64,000 bases of DNA from Adiantum capillus-veneris. Lineage: Eukaryota; Streptophyta; Polypodiopsida; Polypodiales; Pteridaceae. The stretch spans positions 25,349,513-25,413,512 of the forward strand of contig CM043968.1 of NCBI GenBank assembly GCA_014529385.2, in the 5' to 3' direction. Of this stretch, positions 1 to 10,540 are shown piece after piece. Each line of letters starts with the position of its first letter. Within the stretch, counting starts at the first letter, position 1. The position numbers and the translations under genes were made by a program. A model generated the notes under the pieces. It saw only the letters and a list, made by a program, of their open reading frames with translations, did not search any database and had not been told where the DNA came from.

Positions 1-689
1 GTAGCATGGTGTAAAGGTCGACATTTTAGGGTGGAACGGATCAACAAAAAGCATTTTACTCAAGCTTGTGGAATCATGGCAAAATTTGAACAGTCTAGTT
101 GACGACGGTCCTTTGATGCAGATCATGTGGTGGCGGAACTCACTTACTTCGGCACGCTACAAGATATTTTGAGGATCGATTATAGAGTATTTTTTGTCGA
201 CTTGTTCGACGTGCAATGGTTCAAGATAAACATGGAGGGTCGCAACGCTACTGTGCGCAGAGGAGAGTCTGGTTTCCTTGAGGTGGATTCAACTAAAAAA
301 TGGAGCGACCTAAGAGACACTTTCGTACTACCCGAGCATTGTGAACAAGTAAGTATGTAAATAGTTAACATCCAATTTTAGAAGTTATGTGCTTGGAAGC
401 TCTCATGTAAGTTATGTGGCTCTGGCAGGTGATATTTCATCCTACAAAGTTTGCATCAAACTGGTGGTACGTCATAGAGGTAGCCCCTCGTAATGCACAG
501 ATGTAGGAGGGCTACCATGTGCCAATCACAGCGGCATCAATGGAGGAGATTGGAGAAGATGCTGAGTCAGAAGCCGCTGAGGTGGTGCCAAACGAGCATC
601 AAGCTGCTACTCTCTATGGGGTGCATGCAGAGGATCTACAAAAATGGAACGGAGGACATTTTCCTAAATGGAGATCTCTATATAGATAA
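1..689 (+). pseudogene. CACTA transposase, DUF4216-like part (decayed)
   Basis: This is the C-terminal part of a plant CACTA (En/Spm-type) transposase; the element starts upstream of the window. Frame 1 is coding-like from base 1. The stretch YFGTLQDILRIDY, then VRRGESGF, then FVLPEHCEQV matches the layout of DUF4216, the domain that follows the catalytic region in these proteins. A good intron lies at 349-428 (CAA|GTAAGT donor, GGCAG acceptor) and the frame resumes in phase with VIFHPTKFASNWWYVIEV. In-frame stops sit at 100-102 (TGA) and 504-506 (TAG), and the frame ends at 687-689. The acidic tail at 507-686 is still in frame. Family assignment is by motif order only, without a search. The copy cannot make a full protein. 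Confidence 0.7.
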
Positions 690-863
690 AGGGAGTTATG
701 TTGAGCTATGCGAGGATGAGAGAGAGACCTCTTGAAGCCAGAAACATTGTATTTGAACAATTTTGCTCCGTTTTATAATATTGTATTCACGTGGCTTTTT
801 GTCCATTCCTGTCTATATGCTATACTTGAGAAATTTAAAATGTGTTTAATTGTCATTGGGTCC

Positions 864-1772
864 ACTCCAGGTACGTATGCTCCAGGTATGTTCTCACAAG
901 CAGGGACACCTGGCGTCCCTACCCCCATCGAGACGCCGCTAGAGACCTCTGCCAAGACACCCAGGTTCACGCGTCACAGGCGAGAGGGCTTGCAGTACTC
1001 TGTCGACATCAGCGGCGGCATCATCTTGGATGATGAAGGCAAGAAGATGATCTCGCGCATGCGCGGTCTTTGCTCGTAGGTGTTTAGACACTACATACTA
1101 AACACCTGGAGTGAAGTGCCAAGTGAACTAAAAGACAGAGTCATCAGCATACTGCATGACGAGTTTCCCATGTCAAGTCGGGATGAGTGCTTCAATGTAG
1201 ACCTGATGAAGGTTCGAATGCGCGAATACTGCAAGCACAAGCATTCTGAAGTAAAAAAAGCAATAAAGCATGGGTGGAACAGACCAAATTGACTGGCCAA
1301 AGAAGATTGGAAGAATGCAAAGCGAGCAACGCGCGAGAATCCTAACAAGTGGAAGCAACAAAAAGAGGCAGCCAAAGCGTGAGTAGAGGCAGGGAGCTCG
1401 CACCACTTGGGGAGCGGCGGGTGGGCATCATTTGAGGCCGATTTTGTAAGTGTTTTTGCATTGCTCTTTAGTGACGTCTATTTGTACTTTTAAATTCTAA
1501 CATAAGGGATTCTTTGTATGTTTTGAACAGTGGTCGATGATAGGACGTGACCACACACCGTATGAGCGCAAGTACGCAGGCACAAAGGGCTTAAACGCCC
1601 TGATGGACATTCTGAGTTCTCACGGCGGCATGGTTAGTATTAGGGTTTACTCTTTTCCATTTGTTGTATTTTTTTGTAAAGTATATGTTTATACTTACAA
1701 AAAGTCTTATTGTTTTTTTTTTTGCAGAATCCGACAGATACGCCGCTTGGACGCGATGAGACATCTGATTAG
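864..1772 (+). pseudogene. Ptta/En/Spm plant transposase-like gene of the CACTA element (decayed)
   Basis: This is a second reading frame of the same CACTA element and resembles the Ptta/En/Spm plant transposase family (Transposase_24). It has a proline/threonine-rich start, then VDISGGIILDDEGKKMI, a WSEVPSELKDRVISILHDEF block, a basic ENPNKWKQQKEAAKA block and a final GRDHTPYERKYAGTKG block. Two GT-AG introns (1446-1530 and 1633-1727) keep the frame in phase, and the natural end is TAG at 1770-1772. Premature stops are at 1077-1079 (TAG), 1290-1292 (TGA) and 1380-1382 (TGA). Each could come from CAG or CGA by one C-to-T change. Exon structure is therefore preserved while the coding capacity is lost. 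Confidence 0.7.
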
Positions 1773-2189
1773 ACGACGTCAGTCTAGCCATAGCTAGATA
1801 GCATTAGTTTCCTTTTGTCATAGCATGTATAATGAGATGACGTGTATACGTCTTTTTGTAACTATTGGAAAACCATGTATATTTTCTCAATAATGACAAT
1901 GGTGTTGTAACTATTACATTTGCAAAGCTTAACAATCAAGTGATTTTGCCTATGATGTTTACAGTTATCATTGATTTACTTTCATCAATTTACTTTTGTC
2001 AGTTTTGTATCTTTATTCTGCAAACAATACTATGGATGATGGAGTTAATGGTTATATTGTCTCGTGGGTGACTACTTTGGGTCTATACCTTGCACTTTCT
2101 TTCAAAGGTGAATTTGGGCTTATCTTGGATCCATTTAGGTTTACTACATTATTTGAAACATTCAATATGATTGATGGGTGGTAGGGCAT
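1773..2189. other. CACTA 3' noncoding region
   Basis: AT-rich DNA between the last transposase exon and the subterminal repeats. No coding frame continues the element genes here. It probably holds the 3' untranslated region. Confidence 0.5.
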
Positions 2190-2435
2190 TCAATGCCTTG
2201 CCACCCAATTTTTTTTTAACTCTCAGGCGTCGCTATAAGCGTCGCTATATAAGGCTCTACAACGTCGTTATGAGCGTCGCTATAGGAAGCCTGCAACCAT
2301 TGCTATCTGCGTTGCTATATAGCAACGCATATAGCGACGTTCCCGTAGCGACACTATTAGCGATGGCAGGGAGTATAAAAACCCAATGTATTTATGTCGT
2401 AAAAACGTCACAAGTGCACACAACCTCTTGTAGTG
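2190..2435. mobile_element. CACTA 3' subterminal repeats and terminal inverted repeat
   Basis: Many direct and inverted copies of GCGTCGCTATA and its variants crowd 2225-2375. They include a perfect 20-bp palindrome, GCGTTGCTATATAGCAACGC, at 2309-2328. The segment ends with CCTCTTGTAGTG (2424-2435), whose reverse complement CACTACAAGAGG is the hallmark terminus of CACTA elements. This fixes the right end of the element at 2435. The following CAT is the likely 3-bp target duplication, but its partner is outside the window. In this family subterminal repeats are the binding sites of the element's own proteins. Confidence 0.8.
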
Positions 2436-2460
2436 CATGATTTGGACATAAATATCATTT

Positions 2461-3060
2461 TTAACTGGTGATTGTATGAGAACATGAATGTAACATGGCC
2501 TCATGAATTTATTCATAAAGGACAAGAAAACAAAGCATGCGATCAAATAAAGGATTTGTATGGTTTAAAGCAAGCTCCTCACACTTGATATGAGAAGATA
2601 CATGCTCATTTGGCTACATACATGGTTTTTTAAATAGTTCAATTGGGAGTGCAAATGATGCACTTTGTATGTCAAGCGTGCAAATGATGCAGTTCTGATC
2701 ATTGTTGTATGTATTTGATGACATGTTGCTCATTGGATTGAATGAGACACATATCTTTGATTATAAGATCGCTTTCAATATTTCTTTCAAGAGATCAAAC
2801 TTGGAACTCTTACATCATTATTTGGACATAAAGTTTAAGAAATCTAATAGAGGTATTACGTTGTTTAGTGTCTGACAGCGTATTTTGCAGCATTGTTGCA
2901 TAGGTTCAACCTTGGCAACTACAACCCTATTGCCACTTCTATTGAGATAGGTATCAACTAAGTCCTCATGATGCTCTATACTAAATTGATGTAAGTCTTT
3001 ATTAGGAGGCAATTGGTTGTCTTAGTTATGTATGCATAACAAGGAAAAACATTTAATTTG
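2461..3060 (+). pseudogene. Ty1/copia reverse transcriptase remnant
   Basis: This is a decayed copia RT fragment. Around 2485-2600 the sequence encodes WPHEFIHKGQEN followed by DLYGLKQAPHT*YEKI, matching the conserved copia GF...KSLYGLKQAPRAWYE region. The catalytic YVDD box at about 2704-2724 reads YVFDDM, with one extra residue. It is followed by the HHYLDIKFKKSNRGITL block. Stops and frame changes are frequent. The CACTA terminus abuts it, so the CACTA element probably jumped into this older copia copy, whose upstream half would lie left of the window. Confidence 0.65.
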
Positions 3061-3199
3061 TAGCTTCACATGTGAACAAAATTATTCATAGCCCAGGGCT
3101 TAAGAATTGGCATGTTGTAAAGCGAATCTTTTTGCTACTTGAGGACCACTTGAGTGGCATTGTGCTGTTCATTTAATAAACTATGGAAGGGAACACGTG

Positions 3200-3440
3200 G
3201 ACTTGGAAAAAAAAAAGTTGTGTAAAGTGATGTGGGGCCTATTGTAAAATATACAAAGAAATTACATGTGATACTCCCTTTGAGCTTTTCTATGATCATA
3301 ATGGTATATTGCCAATTGAGTTTGTAATCTAGCGGCTTCCTATGAATGGGACGTGTGTGCCTTGTCCAATAGGCTACACAAACTGGACTAATTGGATGAG
3401 ACTAAGCTTTAGGCATGGAATGACCTGGACACTTTCAGTC
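3200..3440 (+). pseudogene. Ty3/gypsy integrase C-terminal fragment
   Basis: A short plus-strand match to the end of the gypsy integrase core: TPFELFYDHNGILPIEF (normally TPFxLVYGxEAVLPxE), and in another frame LDETKL*AWNDLD, the usual helix after it. Frames are broken and no other gypsy domain adjoins. It is a small relic. The sequence from 3440 to 3658 has no recognisable content. Confidence 0.45.
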
Positions 3441-3658
3441 AGCTATTCCAGGTTTGCAGTTAGAGTCGGTTTAGATCAGTCAAGACTTCAGATCAGACAA
3501 GGAAAACTGGAAGACAAGACAAACTGGAGCATTATATTGAACACTGGTACTGGAAATGGAAATAGACACTGAAACTGGAAACTGAAACTTGAATTGTATA
3601 TTTAGATAAGAACAAGTACAATGTTGAGACATAAGCCCAATATGGGTTTGTATTACAA

Positions 3659-3663
3659 GAGCA
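3659..3663. repeat. Copia target-site duplication, left copy (GAGCA)
   Basis: GAGCA immediately precedes the left copia LTR. The same five bases follow the right LTR at 26095-26099, as expected of a 5-bp staggered integration site. Confidence 0.75.
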
Positions 3664-3973
3664 TGTAAAGTGTGAGCTTTGTCCTAAAGTGTGAGTCAAG
3701 GAGAGAAGAGTGGAATTATCCCACATGCTGTGGTGCAAGGCTCTAGAGCTACTTTTCATGAATGAGTAAACACAACTCTATTTTGCATTACATATCCCTT
3801 GTTTATGGTGAGCTTGTGATGTCTTAGCAAATACTCAAGACCGTGTTTATGAGTCCAAGTTAATTGATCTTGGAACCTAATTCGCTTGAGTGATAATCTA
3901 GCCAACACACACTCACTTGTGTGCATGATGTTTATCTTTCATCCTCCCTAGCTAGCACGATCCAATTCCATCA
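3664..3973 (+). repeat. Copia 5' LTR
   Basis: Starts TGTAAAGTGTGAGC and ends CCATCA (TG...CA). The same sequence with scattered substitutions and small gaps recurs at 25801-26094. The differences are visible by eye, so the insertion is not recent. Confidence 0.8.
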
Positions 3974-3976
3974 AAG

Positions 3977-3988
3977 TGGTATCAAAGC
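3977..3988 (+). promoter_or_regulatory. Copia primer binding site (tRNA-iMet type)
   Basis: TGGTATCAAAGC lies three bases after the LTR. It differs by one base from the common plant PBS TGGTATCAGAGC that pairs with initiator methionine tRNA, and would prime minus-strand DNA synthesis. Confidence 0.8.
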
Positions 3989-4820
3989 GCCGTGGTTTTG
4001 CTAGCTAGGCTTTGTTGTTATTAGTGTGTTAGTAATTACGAGGGATTAGTATTTCTCAATTATCATTACCGTCCATTGGCATTCTCCATAACTATTTGCT
4101 TCTCTAACTAATTAAGCCCTAATCTAGCTATCTGTGGGCACGTCCTTGGCACACCCAAGCGGCCACTACCCTCCATGTCTAGGTAGGCTTGATTAAGGAA
4201 AGGATTAATATATTCTTTGTGGTTTTTTTACTCGCTTTCAACTTACTTCATTGAAAAATTTCTCCCATTAAATCCACCATTAGCTATTGCAATTTATGTG
4301 TGTACAAAGTGCTAATCAACACTGTTTTGCAGAGCTCTCACATGATTCAATTGCACTTCATTTGGCTATCCTATTAAGCTCGCAAAATCCCTCTGTTTTC
4401 ACCTTTCCACAGTCTATCAAGCCTCTGAAATATGTACAGCAGAGCAACCAAAAGCTGTGGGTGGGTGGGTGGATTTTTGCATTAAATGCTCATCAACTTA
4501 TTAGCATTGTTACCTTTTCTTGGCTTGAAAATAAAGAGGAGGTGGGAACCCCCTATTAATGAGGGTCAACCCCTTTTGATGGGCCACACACATCAAGTGG
4601 AAACTAAGCCATTCGAATTTGGGCGCCCTTGCGAACCTCAGTTGAAGCGCTCAAGTAGTTTGAAACCCCCCTCGCGTCCGTGAACGGACCCGATCACCGA
4701 TCGACGCCCGCACGTGTGAAACACGGTCCGACGGCCCTTGCAATCATTTGTTGGCTGCTTGCCTACTCGGAGGCCCTGACCGCCTGCACGTGCATGCCCG
4801 ACCTGCTGACCCCGCCTGCC

Positions 4821-5064
4821 CGGAGACACTGCCCACTGCCCGACCTTGCCCGCACTACCTGGCTTTACCAAAGGTGCTATCCCACGGCCATTGGCCCAAC
4901 CCTCTAAAGCTCCAAGGCTGCTAAGGCAAGCTCCCGCCTTCCCGGAGACACTGCCCACTGCCCGACCTTGCCCGCACTACCCGGCTTTACCAAAGGTGCT
5001 ATCCCACGGCCATTGGCCTGACCCTCTAAAGCTCCAAGGCCTCTAAGGAAGCTCCCACTCAGCA
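4821..5064. repeat. 122-bp GC-rich tandem duplication
   Basis: Two head-to-tail units start with CGGAGACACTGCCCACTGCC at 4821 and 4943. They stay almost identical for the whole 122-bp period, with a few substitutions and a small gap near the end of the second unit. The base composition (C-rich) differs sharply from the AT-rich surroundings. Confidence 0.85.
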
Positions 5065-5263
5065 GCATCAAAGGCATCAAAGAACCCGAGGCTACCAAGA
5101 CACACCATGAAAAATCACTAAAGAGAAGGATGAGCATTCAAAATTCTTTCCAAGCGGCCCTCAAAGTGTTTTGAACTTCAAACAAAAGCCTTTCCAAATC
5201 AAAGCTCAAAGTTGTTTGAAGAAGGGCTTCACTCTCGTAAAGAGGTGCTTCACGTCGACAAGG

Positions 5264-5268
<5 letters not shown>

Positions 5269-5302
<34 letters not shown>
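5269..5302. repeat. (CT)n microsatellite
   Basis: An uninterrupted CT run of about 34 bases in the copia leader. Confidence 0.9.
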
Positions 5303-5305
<3 letters not shown>

Positions 5306-5434
5306 TAACTTGCAGTAAAATAAATCCATCCACGTACAATAATATACAATTCAATTCTAGGATACTTATGCCCGTGTAAGGAGATAGACAATGGCTAGGA
5401 GAGTCTGCGAAGCTAAGACCCCTCTATTAGCACA

Positions 5435-6117
5435 ATGGGGGGAAAAGGAATTGAAAAGTACAACGGGGAAGGTTTTCACACGTGGCAAACAAAGTTAAGG
5501 GGTTACCTAATGAAAAATTGTTTATGGTTTGTTATCAACACAACCCTAGAACAACAAGCTGAACCTGATGGATATGTACTAGGACATCTACACTCATAGC
5601 AAGTGCACAGAATTTGGCAAAAGACAAACAAGCATTAGGAATCTTCATCACCTCCTGCATGAAAACTATTTGCATTTCATAGAAGAATGTAAGCACACAC
5701 ATGAAGCTTGGCATGTCCTAGAAAGTAATTTTGGAGCAAGGGCCAAAAGAAGTAAAGTTAGTCTCAAAAGACAGCTTTACAAGATCATTATGATTGAAGG
5801 GGAGGACAATACTAGCCTAGTAAATAGGATTAAGAGCATTGTCACGCAACTCACTTACATCCAGGTCAAAGTACCAAAAGATGACAAAGTGGTCCTAAAA
5901 TTAAGTGCACTTCCACCTTCTTATGACCACTTAGTCACAATTATTTGAAGAAAAAGAACCGGATCCACCTTTCCAAGATGTCATCAACTCAATCCAAGCA
6001 AAAGAAAGAAAACAAAAAGATTCATTAACATCATCAGGAGGGGCCTTTGTCACGACATCCTCAAGGGGAAGATATTCGCCATCAACATCGTCACAACTGG
6101 AAGAGAGTGTTATGAAT
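5435..6117 (+). pseudogene. Copia Gag (UBN2-like), 5' part, split by gypsy insertion
   Basis: Gag builds the virus-like particle that packages element RNA. From ATG 5435 the frame gives GIEKYNGEGFHTWQTKLRGY, the classic copia gag start (L-x-G-x-N-F/Y-x-x-W). After stops and a frame change it continues at 5670-5948 with ECKHTHEAWHVLESNF, LKRQLYKIIMIEGED and KLSALPPSYDHLV, all standard for UBN2-type Gag (W..L...Y, L...L..L.M.EG, L..LP..Y). The frame runs on to CYEC at 6109-6120, the first half of a CCHC zinc knuckle. There a gypsy element interrupts it at 6118. The other half resumes at 13741. Stops near 5596 and 5946 show that the gene was also damaged by point mutation. Confidence 0.75.
6113..6117. 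repeat. Target-site duplication TGAAT, left copy
   Basis: TGAAT borders the left end of the minus-strand gypsy element. The right copy is at 13736-13740. Removing the element and one TGAAT joins the two halves of the copia zinc knuckle in frame. Confidence 0.9.
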
Positions 6118-6904
6118 TGTGCGCGTATGTCGCACGTGTCAATGCAAGGAACTTGCCGATACACCGTGTGCGAGCCACAAATGGCTCCAAGCACACAACA
6201 AGCCTAAACTAGTAAGCTCAAAGAAGGCGATGGTGTGTCACTCACCGCTCTACGCTTGCTTCGTGGAGGATTCCTCGCCGCGAAGAAGAAGGAGCTGCCG
6301 CTTCGCCGCGCTCAACTGCTTCGCCGCCGCCGTGTTGTCATCGCAATGCTCGATAGCACTCTCTCTCTCTCTCTCACGCACACACACACACACAAGGAGA
6401 TGAAGAAGAAGAAGATGGAGATGGAGCAAGAGCACTCTTCTATTGCACAAATGAGAGAATGAGTGAATTTTAGGTTTAGTTGACTTTTATATGAGCTCGC
6501 CCCATTCACACTTGGGCGCCCATGCTTAGCCAACTAATCCCTTGAATGTTCCAGTTAGAGTGCGCCTCTCATCGGCGATCACTCTTACCCTTTTCTTATT
6601 GGACCGACAAGCCCGGTACCTGACTCTACCAAGTAAATAATACAATGTCCGTTGTAGGTGATATGGTGTCCGTGAGTGAATTTTAGGTTTAGTTGACTTT
6701 TATATGAGCTCGCCCCATTCACACTTGGGCGCCCATGCTTAGCCAACTAATCCCTTGAATGTTCCAGTTAAAGTGCGCCTCTCATCGGCGATCACTCTTA
6801 CCCTTTTCCTATTAGACCGACAAGCCTGGTACCTGACTCTACCAAGTATATAATACAACGTCCGCTGTAGGTGATAGGGTGTCCGTGAGCCATGAGGGTT
6901 AACA
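6118..6904 (-). repeat. Gypsy copy B 3' LTR with internal 213-bp duplication
   Basis: Ends in the canonical TGTTAACC at the 6904 side. It matches the LTRs at 13142-13735, 13861-14477 and 59368-59968, but is longer because a 213-bp block that includes the TATA region is present twice in tandem (units start at 6463 and 6676). A CT/CA microsatellite at about 6359-6395 has a different length in each LTR copy. Confidence 0.85.
6463..6888. repeat. 213-bp tandem duplication inside the LTR
   Basis: GTGAATTTTAGGTTTAGTTG starts at 6463 and again at 6676. The units agree closely, with a few base differences such as AATGTCCGTT versus AACGTCCGCT. The unit includes the minus-strand TATAAAAG box, so this LTR has two copies of the putative core promoter. 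Confidence 0.85.
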
Positions 6905-8693
6905 TGCCCCCCTTCCTGATGTAGATTCCGTCCTCGGAAGCTATTGAGTTGAAGCTCGTTCGTTGAGGTGGAAGAGCATTTGAGATGAATGTCCTTAGCC
7001 TTCTTCAGTCACTACAAAATCAAACAACATTGGCACAGTAATTGCATTCTCATATAGAATTTGAGATGAATGTCCTTAGCCTTCTTCAGTCACTGCAAAA
7101 TCAAACAACATTGGCACAGTAATTGCATTCTCATATAGAATTAAAAATCATATGCAGTTGTAGGTAGACAATGTGATTGGTAATAGAATTTTAAACCATT
7201 TGTCAGCAATAAACATTAAATTGCAACATAATTAAATGCATAAACAGCTGTAAAGGTAGAAAATTAAACAAGTCTGGGGTCGCTAATTTAACGGTCAAAA
7301 GGCACTAGAGATCGACTATTAATACCATGGATAAGCTTCTTAATTTTCTTTGGTCAATTAAGTTGTTTAATCGCGAGAGCCAAGTATTTCATGTTCGAGG
7401 GCTGACTAGAGGCTATACCTAGAAGACCTTGTAGTTAAGCTACGATAAAAGGAAATCATCGCCTGACTGATTATCTTTTCTTTGACCCCCCAAAGTCTTT
7501 TCACAGTGATTCAATTTTGATGTGTGTGCTTATTTTGTATGCCTTGGGTTTTTATCTTTTCAAGGAAAAGCGCCCACACTGGGAACCTCTAGAGCTCTAG
7601 TACCATAGGCGATACATGTGAGTGAAGTACCAAATCAAGCTGAGATCTCTCTTCCAGCTTCAGATTTTACATTGTGGCACTTTGATTTGTTTTTGTTTGT
7701 TCGTTTTCAACATTTTAATTTTGTAACTTTTGGGGGGTCATATAACACTGTTATACCTCCCCAGGCTCATCACACTAGTAAACTCCCTTTATAATACTTA
7801 AGCTAAAGGTCAATAAGGTCAAGCCCACTGGAAATCCCTAGTACATTTCACACAATGTTGCCTAAATGAGATTAAGAACCTAAGTAACCATTGATTATTA
7901 GGAAGGCATTCCCCATGGTATTAAGAGAAGATCTCTAACACCTAACTTGGTCAAACTAGCTTAGTCAGACTGCTTGATTTTTAAATCTAGACAAGTGATA
8001 ATGAAAAAAAATTCCTTGAATTTAATGTTTGGTACTAAGCAAATGTGCTGGATATTATGCTACCAATCCAATCAAAGCAGACAATCATAGATGCAAAAAA
8101 GATAAGGGGCAATGCTAATGGACAAGAAACGCCTGTTTGTGTCGATGGTCGCGCTTGATTTGAAGTGTGAATGAGAGAAAGATCCCATGAAGGTCCAAAT
8201 CCTAACAACAGCAACACGTTCCTGTACACACTAAGAAACACAAAGAATACCTCTACGAGGCACATCAGTGGGAAAAAAGGAACTTTGCTAATCACTCAAC
8301 TCTAAAACAGAAACACTCCTATCATACTAATTCCACCCACCTCCATCACTCGAGTGATGAGGATCAAAGGTGTTTTATGGCATAGGTTTCTGATTCAGTG
8401 TAGCGGATGGGAATGTGTAGGTCTGAGTCAATGTTTTGACTTTTATTGTGCATACTCGTTTGCTAATTGCTCTTGCACTTTATTATTTTTGTTTTTTGTG
8501 AGTATAAGGCTTTATATATACATTCCCTAAGATTGGTGATTGAGAGGTCAGGGAAACAAGGTTGAGAGGGGAGTGAGTGAATGATGACTGTCAGCAAACA
8601 TTCCCCCCTTCCTTGGGTAGATCATATCGTTTGAAATGTGCTCGTCACCCTTTGAAACCAATTGTTCCAGTTGATAATAGGTGAGGATTTTTG
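6905..8693 (-). other. Gypsy copy B 3' noncoding region
   Basis: The part nearest the LTR (about 6930-7440) is the reverse complement of 58925-59367 in the third copy, including the CTCGAACATGAAATACTTGG stretch. It carries a 91-bp tandem duplication from 6982. The part from about 7440 to 8660 has no counterpart in the third copy and no supportable coding frame, so it may be an extra insertion or a segment lost from the other copy. Confidence 0.55.
6982..7163. repeat. 91-bp tandem duplication
   Basis: GAGATGAATGTCCTTAGCC begins at 6982 and again at 7073. The two 91-bp units are nearly identical. The third copy of the family has the unit once (around 59222-59310). Confidence 0.8.
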
Positions 8694-8990
8694 CTAGTAG
8701 TTTTCTATTACCTTAGGTGTCTCATCCAGTTGCAAGGGTGGTAAGGTACTCTCCCAGGATCGAACTTGAAGTGGTTCATCAGGTGATTCTTGAATACTGG
8801 GAGGTGTGGATTCCTTTGTAGCTTTATGGAGTTCCACTATTGTAGGTGGAGGCTGTGGAGAATCTTTTACCTCTATGGATGCATTACATGAGGAGCTAGA
8901 AGCTTCATGGGACTCCCCGCTTCTTGAGCTAGGTAGAACAATTGTTTTTTCTTCGTTACCCAAACTAGCTCTAGAGCGGGTGTGTAGCAT
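8694..8990 (-). CDS. Gypsy family tail protein segment, unknown function
   Basis: An acidic, serine/proline-rich frame of about 98 codons (SRSGESHEASSSSCNASIEV, then QESPDEPLQVRSWESTLPPL) that is clearly homologous to 58650-58948 in the third copy. It has no recognisable domain. In the third copy it lies downstream of the protease, next to the 3' noncoding region. Here it abuts gag through an internal deletion. It could be a spacer or an additional ORF of the family. The conserved amino-acid sequence between copies hints at past coding use, but I cannot assign a role. Confidence 0.4.
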   Translation of the reverse strand: MLHTRSRASLGNEEKTIVLPSSRSGESHEASSSSCNASIEVKDSPQPPPTIVELHKATKESTPPSIQESPDEPLQVRSWESTLPPLQLDETPKVIENY

Positions 8991-9054
8991 TCTGTAGGGT
9001 AATTAATGCCGTGTCTCTTTCCTCAAGAATATAATTTTGTTTTTGGAGCATTGA

Positions 9055-10540
9055 TCATGTGAGTACGTTTATTGGTACCACGGGTGTCCTTGGTGATGGC
9101 TCCTCGGTAACTTCAATCAAGTTTAATGGCGTGATCTTCGGTGCATTTGGATTATTTGGACATTGGGCAATCAAATGATCTATGCCACATCGATTACACA
9201 TGAGTATCGGCATTGTAGACGTGCTCGCTTGATTGGTTTGCATTAGTGTGGTGTTCGTTTGTAGCCTAATAGGACACTCGGCTACACGATGTGGACCTCC
9301 ACACTCATAGCATTGAAGAGGTGGTCTCTTAGCAGTGTAATTGATATTTTGGCCTCTTGCCGCAAGAGCAGCTACTTGATATACAGGTTTGACCTGTCCC
9401 CAATAGTCCTTCATGTAGTATTGTGGACTTTCTTCAAGCACATCTATCCCATAGGCAATATTAGGATCTATATATTCCTCATAGCCTTCCAAACAAGCAA
9501 TAGATGACTCACAACCCACTTGATTCACAGAAGTGATTCTCGGATGTGGTGGTTGCGGTCCTAGCATTGGAGGTGGTAAGGGTGTTGTTTGAACAACATT
9601 TTGGGCCCTAGGGACCATGTGTTGTGTTGTTTGTTCAAGAGGTGGGGCCGGCATCAATGCAGTCACTTGAGGTGTGTCTGTCCATGCTAAGGTTGTTCTA
9701 TTGGCCATCACGTGCTTAAATACTATGCAATCCTTAGCTTGATGACCATACCTCCCACAGGCATTGCAGTTCCCATTGAATTTTACTCTAAAAGTAGGGC
9801 ATTCACTGGTACTATACGGTCCATAGCATACTGAGCACCATTGTTGATCCCTTCTTGGATACATATGATTGTTTTGCAGAGCACGATTGTCTCTAAGACT
9901 CTCTTGAATAGCCTTGGTGAGATCTGCTAAAGTCATCTCAGATATCTTTGTCTCCTTAGCAATAGGCTTTAGGGTCATTGGCTGATGCCCCGATGCTTGT
10001 GAGCTAATAGATTTAGACTGAACAGTGACTCTTTCTCCTTGAATCATTAAATTATCCTCCAATTGGATTGCATTGGTGGTGACTGCTTCCCAAGTGGTGA
10101 TACCTCTAATGACTAGGCCATTGTAGATATCCTTATGTCGTAACCCCCTAATGAATCTATCAAGCAATTGGTTATTGTTGAAGCGCTCATTTGGATTACA
10201 ACGAGAATTCAAATGCTTCAAGCGACTTATAAAGTCTCTCACCGACTCTCCTTCCTCTCGTTGGGCTTTCTGGTGCTGAGAGGCTACACCCCAAAGTACT
10301 CCCTCTCGTATGTATTCTTTTAAGAACAGTCTCCTAAGAGTAGGGTAAATCATTTTTTCTTCCACCCTTAGGGTTCTACACCAATCCCCTGCCTTCCCAC
10401 TTAAGGTTAGGCTTAAAGCATTGATCTTATGTAGGTCATTGTGTTCTCCTAGAGAATCACATATTTGTTCAAACACTTCGATATGCTTTCTTACATCCCC
10501 GTCTCCACTAAATTTTTGTGTGAGCTTGGCTATTTGTGTG
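9055..10540 (-). CDS. Gypsy Gag, C-terminal half with zinc knuckles (copy B)
   Basis: Gag half on the minus strand, open for about 495 codons to TGA at the left end. In order: capsid-like segment (SGDGDVRKHIEVFEQICDSL; DWCRTLRVEEK; GESVRDFISRLKHLNSRCNP; LLDRFIRGLRHKDIY), basic linker, then CNACGRYGHQAKDC (C-x2-C-x4-H-x4-C), and two shorter knuckles CYECGGPHRVAEC and CNRCGIDHLIAQC (C-x2-C-x3-H-x4-C). Knuckles bind element RNA during packaging. It is near-identical to 16740-18255 on the plus strand. The open frame extends to 11100, but the part right of 10540 is antisense of an inverted segment, so it is not genuine Gag. Confidence 0.75.

Larger units (their letters stand above)
3989..5434. other. 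Copia leader region, mostly without recognisable content
   Basis: A long stretch between PBS and gag with no coding frame I can support. It contains a GC-rich tandem duplication (4821-5064) and a CT microsatellite (5269-5302). It is much longer than a typical copia leader, so foreign DNA may be included. Confidence 0.4.
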
